DNA of 42,632 bases, from NCBI GenBank assembly GCA_041481445.1, contig JBGPBV010000047.1, forward strand, positions 1 through 42,632. The letters are read 5' to 3'. Of this stretch, positions 32,838 to 40,547 are shown in pieces. Source of the DNA: AA29 sp041481445. Its GTDB lineage: Bacteria; Acidobacteriota; Vicinamibacteria; Fen-336. Positions within the stretch are counted from its first letter, which is position 1. Each line of letters opens with the position of its first letter. Under the pieces are notes generated by a model, which worked only from the letters and a program-made list of their open reading frames with translations, was not told the DNA's origin and did not search any database. Position numbers and translations under genes: made by a program.

Positions 32838-35300
32838 ATGCCGACCGCCGGCCGCCCCCGGATCCCGCTGCCGCCGCCGGGCGGCCTCGACGCCGCGTCC
32901 ATCCGCGAGGCCTTCGCGTTCCGGATGATGTACACGGTCGCCAAGGACGAATACACCGCCCGCGAGTCCGATGTGTACCAGGCCCTGGCCTACGCGGTGC
33001 GCGACCGCCTGATGGAGCGCTGGTTCCGCACCCAGAGCGCCTACTACCAGGCCGACGCCAAGCGCGTCTACTACCTCTCGCTCGAGTTCCTGATGGGCCG
33101 CGCGCTGATCCTCAACGTGATCAACCTCGGCGCGCGCGACGCCTACCTGCATGCGATGCAGCGGCTGGGCTACGACCTGGAGGCGCTGCAGGAGGAGGAG
33201 TGGGACGCCGGCCTCGGCAACGGCGGCCTGGGCCGGCTGGCCGCGTGCATCCTCGACTCCGCCGCCACCCTGGGGCTGCCGTTCTACGGCTACGGGATCC
33301 GCTACGAGTACGGCATCTTCCAGCAGCGGATCCAGGACGGCGCCCAGGTCGAGGCGCCCGACAACTGGCTGCGCTACGGCAACCCGTGGGAGATCCCGCG
33401 CCCCGACGCGCTGTTCCCGGTCCGGTTCTACGGCCGGAGCGAGCACGCGGCGAACGCGGACGGGCGCCTGCGCGTGCGCTGGGTGGACGCCGACGTCGTC
33501 TGGGCGATGGCCTACGACACGCCGGTGGCCGGCTACGGCAACCAGACCGTCAACACGCTGCGCCTGTGGTCGGCCAAGTCCAGCCGCGAGTTCGACCTGG
33601 GCAGCTTCAACTCCGGCGAGTACGTGCGCGCGGTCGAGGACAAGACGCGCAGCGAGAACATCTCCAAGGTGCTGTACCCGCGCGACGACCAGTACGCGGG
33701 CAAGGAGCTGCGTCTCAAGCAACAGTACTTCTTCGTCTCCGCCACCCTGCAGGACGTGCTGCGCCGCTTCCTCAAGTTCGGCCCGCGGCGCTGGAGCGAG
33801 CTGCCGGACAAGGTGGCCGTCCAGCTCAACGACACGCACCCGGTGCTGGCCATCCCGGAGCTGATGCGGGTGCTGGTCGACGAGCACGACGTGCCGTGGG
33901 AGGAGGCCTGGGACCTGACCCAGCGCGTGTTCGCCTACACCAACCACACGGTGCTCCCGGAAGCGCTCGAGCGCTGGCCGGCGGACCTGTTGCAGCGCCT
34001 GCTGCCCCGCCACTTCGAGATCATCGAGGAGATCGACCGCCGCTTCCGGCTGCAGGTGGCGCCCTACGGCGACCCTGGCCTGGCCCAGCGCACGGCGATC
34101 CTCGACGGCGGCGGCGAGGTGCGGATGGCGCACCTGGCCTTCGCCGGGAGCCACAAGGTCAACGGCGTCGCCGCCCTCCACACGCGGATCCTGCGCGAGA
34201 CGACCTTCGCGGAGCTCGACCGCGTGCTGCCGGGCCGGATCACCAACAAGACCAACGGCATCACGCCCCGGCGCTGGTTGCTGCAGTGCAACCCCGGCCT
34301 GGCCGAGCTGATCAGCGGCGCCATCGGCCACGGCTGGACCCGGGACCTCGACGAGCTGCGCCGGCTCGCGCCGCTGGCCGAGGAGGCGGCCTTCCGGGGC
34401 GAGTGGGCGGCCTTGAAGCGCGTCAACAAGCTCGTGCTCGCGGACCGGATGAAGAAGCGCTTCGATCTCGAGCTGGATCCCGACCGCCTGTTCGACTGCC
34501 AGGTCAAGCGCATCCACGAGTACAAGCGGCAGCTCCTGAACGTGCTGCACGTGCTGGCCCTGCACGAGCGGCTGCGCGCGGGGGCGGACGGCGCCCTGCC
34601 GCGGACGGTGATCTTCGCGGGCAAGGCCGCGCCCGGCTACGCGATGGCGAAGCTGGTCATCCGGCTGATCCACGCGGTGGCGGAGCGCGTGGCCAGCGAT
34701 CCCGCGGCCCGCGGACGGCTCGGCGTCGCCTTCCTGCCCAACTACTCGGTCACGCTGGCGGAGCTGGTCTTTCCCGCTTGTGAGCTCAGCGAGCAGATCT
34801 CCACCGCGGGCAGCGAGGCCTCCGGCACCGGCAACATGAAGGCGGCGCTCAACGGCGCCCTCACCATCGGCACCCTCGACGGCGCCAACGTGGAGATCGG
34901 CGAGGAGGTGGGACCGGAGAACGTGTTCATCTTCGGCCACACCGCCGAGCAGGTGGCGGCGCTGCGCGCCGGTGGTTACGGCCCGCAGGCCTGGATCGAG
35001 CGCGACGCCGAGCTCGCCCGCGCCATCGACGTCATCGCCCGCGGCGAGCTGGACGGCGGCAGCGGCCTGTTCCGGCCCATCGCCGACGAGCTGCGCGGCG
35101 CGGACCGCTACCTGCTGTGCGCGGACTTCCGGGCCTACGCCGACTGTCATGCGCGCGCGGCCGCCGTCTACGCGCGGCCGGACGAGTGGTGGCGGATGTC
35201 GATCCTGAACGTGGCCGGGATGGGCAAGTTCTCCTCGGACCGCACCACCCGCGAGTACGCCGAGGAGATCTGGGAGGCCAGGCCGGTGCCGTCGGGCTAG
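32838..35300 (+). CDS. glgP: glycogen/starch/alpha-glucan phosphorylase
   Basis: This 820-residue GT35 enzyme releases glucose 1-phosphate from alpha-1,4-glucan with phosphate, using pyridoxal phosphate. The cofactor lysine is Lys668 in SEASGTGNMKAALNGA. Other family blocks are YYLSLEFLMGR, LGNGGLGRLAAC, VQLNDTHP, TNHTVLPEALE and KRIHEYKRQLLN. The length is normal for bacterial enzymes (about 800-850). It is cytoplasmic and constitutive-looking, with only a TAGACT box before it. No other glycogen genes are adjacent. Its stop abuts that of the acyltransferase on the other strand. Confidence 0.96.
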   Translation: MPTAGRPRIPLPPPGGLDAASIREAFAFRMMYTVAKDEYTARESDVYQALAYAVRDRLMERWFRTQSAYYQADAKRVYYLSLEFLMGRALILNVINLGARDAYLHAMQRLGYDLEALQEEEWDAGLGNGGLGRLAACILDSAATLGLPFYGYGIRYEYGIFQQRIQDGAQVEAPDNWLRYGNPWEIPRPDALFPVRFYGRSEHAANADGRLRVRWVDADVVWAMAYDTPVAGYGNQTVNTLRLWSAKSSREFDLGSFNSGEYVRAVEDKTRSENISKVLYPRDDQYAGKELRLKQQYFFVSATLQDVLRRFLKFGPRRWSELPDKVAVQLNDTHPVLAIPELMRVLVDEHDVPWEEAWDLTQRVFAYTNHTVLPEALERWPADLLQRLLPRHFEIIEEIDRRFRLQVAPYGDPGLAQRTAILDGGGEVRMAHLAFAGSHKVNGVAALHTRILRETTFAELDRVLPGRITNKTNGITPRRWLLQCNPGLAELISGAIGHGWTRDLDELRRLAPLAEEAAFRGEWAALKRVNKLVLADRMKKRFDLELDPDRLFDCQVKRIHEYKRQLLNVLHVLALHERLRAGADGALPRTVIFAGKAAPGYAMAKLVIRLIHAVAERVASDPAARGRLGVAFLPNYSVTLAELVFPACELSEQISTAGSEASGTGNMKAALNGALTIGTLDGANVEIGEEVGPENVFIFGHTAEQVAALRAGGYGPQAWIERDAELARAIDVIARGELDGGSGLFRPIADELRGADRYLLCADFRAYADCHARAAAVYARPDEWWRMSILNVAGMGKFSSDRTTREYAEEIWEARPVPSG

Positions 35301-35301
35301 C

Positions 35302-35895
35302 TCAGAACGACTCCGGATGGCGCGCCATCGCGGGCGAGTAGAGCGAGCGCAGGGAGATGAGGTCGGCCGCGTAGTCCGTGCCCGGCACGAAGAGCGGAAA
35401 CAGGCGCACGGCCCGGCTCCGGTAGTCGAAGGCGACCGGGAAGATCGGAACGCCCGCGGCGAGGGCGATGCGGTGGAATCCCGTCTTCCAATGCTCGACC
35501 TTGTGGCGCGTCCCTTCGGGCGACAGGGCCAGGAACATCCGATCCGAGCCACGCATCATCGCCACCGCGCGCTCGCCGATGTCGCCGGGCGCGGCGCGGT
35601 CGACCGGCACTCCCCCGGACCAGCGGACCAGCCGGCCGAAGATCCCGCGGAACAGCGTGTGCTTCCCGAGGTAGTGCACGCGAAGCCCCAGCCCCAGCGC
35701 CGTCGCCATGGCGACGACGAAATCCCAGTTGGAGGTGTGGGGCGCCACGACGATCACGCAGCGAGGCACGTCCGGCAGCGCGCCTTCGACACGCCAGCCC
35801 AGGATCCGCAGGGCCACCCGCCCGACGGCCCGGGAGGCCGCGTTTCCCCAGCCGGGGGCGGATGGGGGCAGCTCGGGCACCCTGGACCCCGCCAT
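35302..35895 (-). CDS. PlsC-like 1-acylglycerol-3-phosphate acyltransferase family protein
   Basis: The 197-residue protein has the two key acyltransferase motifs: HTSNWD (the H-x4-D catalytic pair) and LSPEGTRHK (substrate binding). RWSGGVPVDR lies between them. This short form acylates lysophospholipids or related acceptors at the inner membrane. ATG 35895 was chosen because the family-like sequence begins shortly after it; the frame is open further upstream but would run into the opposite gene at 35950. Convergent with glgP with no gap. Confidence 0.83.
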   Translation of the reverse strand: MAGSRVPELPPSAPGWGNAASRAVGRVALRILGWRVEGALPDVPRCVIVVAPHTSNWDFVVAMATALGLGLRVHYLGKHTLFRGIFGRLVRWSGGVPVDRAAPGDIGERAVAMMRGSDRMFLALSPEGTRHKVEHWKTGFHRIALAAGVPIFPVAFDYRSRAVRLFPLFVPGTDYAADLISLRSLYSPAMARHPESF

Positions 35896-35937
35896 CAGCG
35901 CCACCTGGCCGCGGCGCCCTCCGCCGGCGAGGCCGCG

Positions 35938-35943
35938 TACAAT
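35938..35943 (+). promoter_or_regulatory. -10-like box (TACAAT) immediately before a small gene
   Basis: TACAAT is followed by CGGAGG and then ATG 35950. A TSS about 7 nt after the box would fall at or in the start codon, so either the mRNA is leaderless or one of the GTGs at 35953 or 35959 is used with the GGAGG. Confidence 0.35.
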
Positions 35944-35949
35944 CGGAGG

Positions 35950-36276
35950 ATGGTGAGCGTGCGCGTGCTCGCCGGCCGCGGCGGACGGCCGCCGGAAGGG
36001 TCGTCGTTGATCATCCAGGTCCGCGACACCGCCGTGCAGGACGCTCCGGCCACGATTCTCGGCGAAACCAGGAGCAAAGTGGCGGGAGGAGGCGGAGAGC
36101 TCCTGGCCACGATCGAAGTGGGCACGAAGACCCGTGGCGTCCGTCCCGAGGTCTGGGCCCACGTCGACGTCGACGGCGACGGCCGCGTGAGCCGCGGCGA
36201 CTACGTGACCATGCAGTCCTACCCCATCCCCGACGGCGCCCGGCCGCTCCTGGAGGTCACGGTCAACCGGGTGTAG
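35950..36276 (+). CDS. small YbaY-like beta-sandwich protein with a calcium-type loop
   Basis: The protein has up to 108 residues. The pattern LIIQVRDTAVQDAPATILGET matches the YbaY/YscW-type lipoprotein-chaperone fold, here without a lipobox or signal peptide. DVDGDGRVSRGDYV near residues 76-89 is an EF-hand or dockerin-like calcium loop, unusual for that family. The GGAGG at 35945-35949 touches ATG 35950, so GTG 35959 (9 nt away) may be the real start, giving 105 residues. Its 3' end overlaps the ATP-grasp gene on the other strand by 14 nt. The function is unknown. Confidence 0.6.
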   Translation: MVSVRVLAGRGGRPPEGSSLIIQVRDTAVQDAPATILGETRSKVAGGGGELLATIEVGTKTRGVRPEVWAHVDVDGDGRVSRGDYVTMQSYPIPDGARPLLEVTVNRV

Positions 36277-37213
36277 CCGAGGCCAGCCATTGGGCCACGG
36301 CCCCGCTGATGGGCTGGCCGGTGCGCTCCTCCACGAAGAGGAACTCGCCCGCGGTGTTGATCTCCAGGAATACGTGGTCGCCCTCGGGAGTGCGCCGCAG
36401 GTCGATCGCTCCGTAGACGAGGCCGAGCCGTCGCATGAGGGCGATCAGCCGCTTGGCCACCCGCGGCGGGAGGGTGGTCGCCTCGGTGCGCGCCTGGCCC
36501 AGGCTCATCCGGAAGTCCACGGGATAGTCGCTGTCCTGGGCGTGGATGGCGGCGGCGAAGATCTCCTCCCCCACGATGGTGACCCTGAGGTCGGCCTCCG
36601 CGCGCACGTACTCCTGGAAGATCACGGGGGCGAGGCGCACGTGGTCGAGCATCTCGAGCTCCGACGCCCGCACCAGCCTCGTCTCTCGCCAGATCGCATG
36701 GGTACACGAGAAGGTCTTGAAGACGGCGCCTCCCGGGCCTTGCGCCCCGACGAACCGCCTCGCTTCGTCGGGGCTGGAGGTGATGAGGGTGCGGGGCGTG
36801 CGCAGGCCCAGCTCGGCCGCGATCCGGAGCTGGAGCGCCTTGCGGGCCGCGACCTCGTCGCGCGCCGGAGGGTTCATCCAGGGAGCGTCGATGAGCTGCC
36901 AGAGGCCGCCCAGGGCCTCCTGCCACTCGTTGTGCGTGAACGCGTGGACGTCGGGATCGCTGACCGAGGCCAGGAGCGGCGCCTGCGGGCGGCGCCACCA
37001 GACCGCCTTGGCGTGCTGGAGGTGGAAGGCGCCCTGGCCCTCCACCTGGTACTCGAGGCGCGGCTCCTTCCCGTCCCCGTAGTCCAGCGTGATCGTGGCC
37101 CGCGCGGGCAGGTCCGAGAGATCGAGGAGCAGCGTGTCGCAGCCCCGCGCCCGCAGGAGATCCAGCACGCGCACGGCGTGCGCATCTCCCGGGTGGGAAA
37201 TGACGACGATCAC
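36263..37213 (-). CDS. MvdD-like ATP-grasp peptide ligase (graspetide macrocyclase family)
   Basis: The 316-residue ATP-grasp enzyme resembles MvdC/MvdD, which use ATP to join Thr/Ser/Lys side chains to Asp/Glu side chains in microviridin-type peptides. Family marks are VWWRRP (residues 71-76), the NPP-x-A-x-K segment (114-125), KALQLRIAAELGLRTP (125-140), the lysine in AVFKTFS (166), FQEYV (Glu201) and the metal site VYGAIDLR with FLEINTAGEF (Asp271, Glu284, Asn286). The start is GTG 37213 with CGGAG 4 nt upstream. It lies 7 nt after the astacin gene, so the two are cotranscribed and probably coupled. Other MvdD relatives modify proteins, so the substrate need not be a small peptide. Confidence 0.82.
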   Translation of the reverse strand: MIVVISHPGDAHAVRVLDLLRARGCDTLLLDLSDLPARATITLDYGDGKEPRLEYQVEGQGAFHLQHAKAVWWRRPQAPLLASVSDPDVHAFTHNEWQEALGGLWQLIDAPWMNPPARDEVAARKALQLRIAAELGLRTPRTLITSSPDEARRFVGAQGPGGAVFKTFSCTHAIWRETRLVRASELEMLDHVRLAPVIFQEYVRAEADLRVTIVGEEIFAAAIHAQDSDYPVDFRMSLGQARTEATTLPPRVAKRLIALMRRLGLVYGAIDLRRTPEGDHVFLEINTAGEFLFVEERTGQPISGAVAQWLASATPG

Positions 37214-37220
37214 TCCGGGT

Positions 37221-38534
37221 TCAGGACCGGCCGCCGGGCTCGAGGCCGTCGAGCGCCCGCTTCAGCAAGGCCGCGGTCTCGTCGTACTGCGCCTGCAGCG
37301 CGCTCCGGTGCGCCTCGGCGTCCGCCAGCGCTTCGGCCAACGACTGGAGCTGCGCGTCGAGCTGGCCGATCGCATCCGCGGCCGCGCTGCCGGGATCGGC
37401 GGCGCCGGGGGCCTGGTGCGGTGCGGCCACGGCGAAGGGCAGGGCCCCTCCGGGGCCGACCGGCCGGACGCCCGGGCCGAGCGGGCCGGGGTTGATGGGG
37501 CCGGGGTTGATGATGACGTCGCCCTGCGGCTTGATCGGATCGAGGACGGCCTCCTTGCGGGTGTCGAAACGGACGTCCTTGATCTGCTCCTTGATGGTGT
37601 CGACGATCAGCTCCTTCCGGGTGTCGAGCCGGACGTCCTTGATCTGCTCCTTGATGGTGTCGGCGATGAGGTCCTTCGGGCCCTCCTTGATGACCTTCAC
37701 CACCGGGCACATGGAGTTGGCGGCCGCGATGTCCCCGGCGCTCAGGGCCGTGCGCTGGCCGATGACGGCGCCCGCGGTGGTCGGGGTGATGGTGTCGCTC
37801 CCGTCGATGGAGAAGGCGTCGCGCGGGTAGTGCATGATCGAGCCATAGTCGTAGGCTCCCACGTCGTCGCCGTCGGTGATGTGCTGGTTGAAGTTGTGCT
37901 CCAGCCCGGCCTGGATCTTGTCCCAGTGGATGGTCACGAAGCTGTCGCGGTCCTGGCGGCTCTGCTCGTGCCACAGGCCGACCGTGTGGCCCGTCTCGTG
38001 GATCGCGTTGCCGGTCGTGCAGCCGCTGCCCAGGTTGACGAACTGCTGTCCACCCTGCCGGCCCACGGAGGAGGAGCATCCCGAAGAGGGACGGTAGGTG
38101 ACCCAGTCGGGGAAGCTGGCCGCGTTGGCCGGAGTGCGGAGGACGAAGCGGAAGCGGGTGTGGGCTTCCCAGTGCGCGATCGCGTCGGTCACCCGGTTCT
38201 GGTTCGGGAGCGTCGGATCGATGTCGTAGGCGACGCGGCAGTTCGGCCACCGGAACTGCGCCCCGGTGATGATGACGGCCCTCTCCACTCTCCCGCTCTG
38301 GACCGAACGAAGCTCTTCGGTCTGGGCATCCATCTCCGCGGCCGTACCGAGGACGATGTCGCCTTCGAACAGGGCCAGGCCGTCGACGACGGAGTACTGG
38401 ACGGCCTTGATGCCGAACGTGTGGCCCTGGATGAGCCCCGTCTTGACGACGGGAGTGGAGCGGAACTCGCCCTTCTTTCCCGTCGTTGCGTCCTGGGTCT
38501 TGCCGGCGCGCACACGCTTCCGTCCAGCAGCCAT
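37221..38534 (-). CDS. astacin-family (M12A) zinc metalloprotease with Thr/Lys/Asp/Glu-rich repeat tail
   Basis: The protein has 437 residues. The propeptide keeps the FEGD aspartate switch (residues 56-59) that caps zinc in the zymogen. The catalytic domain (about 88-276) has HETGHTVGLWHEQSR (His179, Glu180, His183, His189) and the Met-turn SIMHYPRD (Met234, Tyr236). After Cys276 come two 20-residue repeats (289-308 and 309-328) and a partial third, a Pro/Gly linker (NPGPINPGPLGPG), the segment PFAVAAPH and a C-terminal coiled coil (about 386-430). No signal peptide is seen at the basic N-terminus. The repeats hold many possible crosslink donors (Thr, Lys) and acceptors (Asp, Glu), and an MvdD-like ligase follows. 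AAAGGA lies 8 nt before ATG 38534. Confidence 0.9.
   Translation of the reverse strand: MAAGRKRVRAGKTQDATTGKKGEFRSTPVVKTGLIQGHTFGIKAVQYSVVDGLALFEGDIVLGTAAEMDAQTEELRSVQSGRVERAVIITGAQFRWPNCRVAYDIDPTLPNQNRVTDAIAHWEAHTRFRFVLRTPANAASFPDWVTYRPSSGCSSSVGRQGGQQFVNLGSGCTTGNAIHETGHTVGLWHEQSRQDRDSFVTIHWDKIQAGLEHNFNQHITDGDDVGAYDYGSIMHYPRDAFSIDGSDTITPTTAGAVIGQRTALSAGDIAAANSMCPVVKVIKEGPKDLIADTIKEQIKDVRLDTRKELIVDTIKEQIKDVRFDTRKEAVLDPIKPQGDVIINPGPINPGPLGPGVRPVGPGGALPFAVAAPHQAPGAADPGSAAADAIGQLDAQLQSLAEALADAEAHRSALQAQYDETAALLKRALDGLEPGGRS
37551..37670 (-). repeat. 60-bp tandem repeat, two copies, in the astacin tail
   Basis: Copies at 37611-37670 and 37551-37610 match at 55 of 60 positions and encode the units LIADTIKEQIKDVRLDTRKE and LIVDTIKEQIKDVRFDTRKE. 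A degenerate third start (AVLDPIKP) follows at 37527-37550. The frame is kept, and two of the three codon differences are conservative. Confidence 0.9.
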
Positions 38535-38541
38535 GACTTAT

Positions 38542-38570
38542 TCCTTTCACGAAAGGAGGATCGAATCCTC
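38542..38570 (-). promoter_or_regulatory. overlapping hairpins in the astacin leader enclosing the ribosome binding site
   Basis: In the mRNA sense, GAGGAT-TCG-ATCCTC (38570-38556) is followed directly by TCCTTT-CGTG-AAAGGA (38557-38542). The two overlap by 2 nt, so they compete. The AAAGGA ribosome binding site is the 3' arm of the second hairpin. This could be a translational switch or protein-binding site. Confidence 0.45.
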
Positions 38571-38618
38571 GTACGGGGCGCCCTGGGTTCGGTCGTGGGA
38601 GGGCAACGATGCGGACAG

Positions 38619-38647
38619 AAACTAGGCAGTATCCGCTAATCTGTCAA
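38619..38647 (-). promoter_or_regulatory. sigma70-like promoter for the astacin/ATP-grasp operon
   Basis: A perfect TTGACA (38647-38642), 17-bp spacer and TAGTTT (38624-38619) point toward the astacin gene. The predicted start of transcription near 38612 gives a leader of about 78 nt. It is the clearest consensus promoter I see in the window. Confidence 0.65.
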
Positions 38648-38673
38648 GCGAAAACTGCGCATCGGAGGTGAGA

Positions 38674-39573
38674 GTGGCCTGGGACATTCGCGCCAAGACG
38701 GTCCTGCTGACGGGCGCAACCAGCGGCATCGGGCTCGAGGCGTCCGTCGCGCTCGCCGGGCAGGGCGCGCGCGTGGTCATGGTGGGACGGGACCAGGCCA
38801 AGACCGTGGCCGCCGCCGCCGACATCGCCTCCCGGAGCGGCTCGAAGGAGGTGTCGTACCTCCTCGGCGATTTCTCGTCGCAGGCGGCCGTCCGCGCGCT
38901 CGCGGACGCCGTGCGCTCCCGCGTCGATCGCCTCGACGTCCTGGTCAACAACGCCGGCGGCGTGAACAAGGCCCGCCGCCTGACCGTGGACGGCATCGAG
39001 ACCACGTTCGCGGTGAACCACCTCGCGTCCTTCCTCCTCACCAACCTCCTTCTCGACCTCGTCGTGAGGAGCGCGCCCGCGCGTGTGGTGACGGTGGCCT
39101 CCGCCGTCCATCGGCGCGGCACCCTCGCCTTCGAGGACCTCGGGTTCGAGCGCGGTGGCTATTCGATCATGCGCGCGTACGCCCGGTCGAAGCTGGCCAA
39201 CGTCTTGTTCGCGTCCGAGCTGGCGAGACGACTGGCCGGCTCCGGGGTGACGTCCAACAGCCTGCATCCGGGATCGGTGGACACGAACATCTGGTCGGGC
39301 GCTCCCCTCTGGGCGCAGCCCATCATCAAGATCGCGCTGCGGCCGTTCTTCATCAGCGCCGCGCAGGGCGCGGGCCGCATCGTCCAACTGGCGGCCCGCC
39401 CGGACGTCGAGGGCCTCACCGGGACGTACTTCGAGAACGGCAAGGCCGTGGATCCGGCGCCGCTCGCGCGCGACGAGTCCCAGGCGGCCCGCCTCTGGGA
39501 CGTGAGCGCGCGGATGGTCGGGCTCTCACCCGCTCAGGCTGTCGGTTCGAGGCCGGCTTCGCCAGGGAGATAG
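38674..39573 (+). CDS. short-chain dehydrogenase (retinol dehydrogenase/WWOX-like)
   Basis: The 299-residue SDR has TGATSGIG (residues 13-20), NNAG (92-95), Ser143 and Tyr169-x3-Lys173. The order and the long C-terminal part match the retinol-dehydrogenase-like group, which oxidises or reduces lipophilic alcohols or ketones with NADP(H). I chose GTG 38674 because GGAGG at 38664-38668 is 5 nt upstream; the GTG at 38668 overlaps that site. It is divergent from the astacin operon, and the 139-bp gap holds the promoter of the latter. The substrate is unknown. Confidence 0.85.
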   Translation: MAWDIRAKTVLLTGATSGIGLEASVALAGQGARVVMVGRDQAKTVAAAADIASRSGSKEVSYLLGDFSSQAAVRALADAVRSRVDRLDVLVNNAGGVNKARRLTVDGIETTFAVNHLASFLLTNLLLDLVVRSAPARVVTVASAVHRRGTLAFEDLGFERGGYSIMRAYARSKLANVLFASELARRLAGSGVTSNSLHPGSVDTNIWSGAPLWAQPIIKIALRPFFISAAQGAGRIVQLAARPDVEGLTGTYFENGKAVDPAPLARDESQAARLWDVSARMVGLSPAQAVGSRPASPGR

Positions 39574-39683
39574 TCGGGATGGCGCAACGGGGCGCCTCGA
39601 CGACTTGGTCGATCAGCAGACCGCGTTCCGACCGGGGTGGCGGCGCCGACGCGCGTCTGGCCCATGCAGGCGGAAGGATAGCG

Positions 39684-40103
39684 CTACAGACCCACGTGCG
39701 CGGCCAGCCGCCTCAGATACTCGGGAATGTCCCGCACGGCGGACTGCAGCGCCTCATGCACGCGCGCGGGGTCGATCGTCTCGTACTCGTGGGTGATCCG
39801 GTTGCGCAGGCCGGCGCAGGCCGCGATGCTCGTCGCGAACGCGCGATCGAGCATGCCGATCGCCGCGAGGGCGGTGAACGACTGGTAATAATCCGGCGGC
39901 GGGGGCTGGCCGGACTCGGTGAGGACGTGATAGTTGATGTCGATCATGCGGCCGATGATCCGCTCCAGATAGCGCTCAGCGAGGACCTCGTCCGTGGCGC
40001 TGGCCAGATACTCGGCTACGGGCCGGGCCGCGAGCGAGCCGAGGGCCCGCAGGTCCTCCGTGATGAGGAGGACCTTGCGCGTGACGAGCTCCTTGTCGAT
40101 CAC
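39684..40103 (-). CDS. hepT: HepT-like toxin (DUF86), HEPN-type ribonuclease
   Basis: The 139-residue helical protein carries the HEPN motif R-x4-H-x-Y as Arg100, His105 and Tyr107 (RNRITHEY). HepT is a ribonuclease toxin whose tyrosine in this motif is nucleotidylated by the partner MntA. The start is GTG 40103 in a GTGA overlap with mntA, the normal order (mntA first, hepT second). There is no mobility gene around, but a decayed gene fragment lies just upstream of the pair. A 110-nt gap with no gene separates it from the convergent SDR at 38674. Confidence 0.85.
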   Translation of the reverse strand: MIDKELVTRKVLLITEDLRALGSLAARPVAEYLASATDEVLAERYLERIIGRMIDINYHVLTESGQPPPPDYYQSFTALAAIGMLDRAFATSIAACAGLRNRITHEYETIDPARVHEALQSAVRDIPEYLRRLAAHVGL

Positions 40104-40504
40104 GCGCCGCTCAACACGCGCCGGACGTGCCGGCTCTCGAGGGCGAGATAGCGGCGGTGATCCTGGTACCGTTTGAAACCGTAGATCTTCAGCTCCGCGA
40201 GGCGGCGCGCCGAGCCCGCGAGGAGCCGGCATCGCTCCAGGACCTGCTTCAGGAACAGCGGATCCGCATGGTTGATCACGGCCAGGTCGACTTCCCGCTC
40301 CGGGAAGAGGCCCTGGAGCTCGTGGACGATCTCGCTGCGCTCGTCGAGTCCTGGCGGACGCCGGTCGAAGAGCACCGCGATGTCGAGGTCGCTCCGGTCG
40401 TGAACGGCGCCGTCCACGGTCGATCCGAACTGCAGGACGAGGGCCATTCCGTGGCGCCGGGCGAGCTCCTCGAGCGTGTTCGCTACGTCGGAGTTCGAGG
40501 CCAC
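40100..40504 (-). CDS. mntA: MntA-like nucleotidyltransferase antitoxin
   Basis: The 134-residue minimal nucleotidyltransferase has the signature G-S-x10-D-x-D as Gly27, Ser28, Asp39 and Asp41, and a third acidic residue Asp73 (EVDLAV). In known pairs MntA neutralises HepT by adding AMP units to its active-site tyrosine. The start is a GTG at 40504; there is no ribosome binding site, but TATACT ends 6 nt upstream, so a leaderless mRNA is possible. It overlaps hepT by 4 nt. Confidence 0.85.
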   Translation of the reverse strand: MASNSDVANTLEELARRHGMALVLQFGSTVDGAVHDRSDLDIAVLFDRRPPGLDERSEIVHELQGLFPEREVDLAVINHADPLFLKQVLERCRLLAGSARRLAELKIYGFKRYQDHRRYLALESRHVRRVLSGA

Positions 40505-40510
40505 GAGCGG

Positions 40511-40516
40511 AGTATA
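40511..40516 (-). promoter_or_regulatory. -10-like box (TATACT) before mntA
   Basis: TATACT lies 6 nt upstream of the GTG at 40504 on the minus strand. It is close to the TATAAT consensus, with no -35 match at 15-19 bp. Confidence 0.45.
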
Positions 40517-40547
40517 GCGTCCCCTCGCGGCACCGGAGGTCTGACAA

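Noticed and set aside
32823..35552. 909-residue open frame on the minus strand
   Set aside because: Antisense shadow of glycogen phosphorylase.
36290..37495. 401-residue open frame on the plus strand across the ATP-grasp gene
   Set aside because: Antisense shadow; the minus strand has all ATP-grasp motifs.
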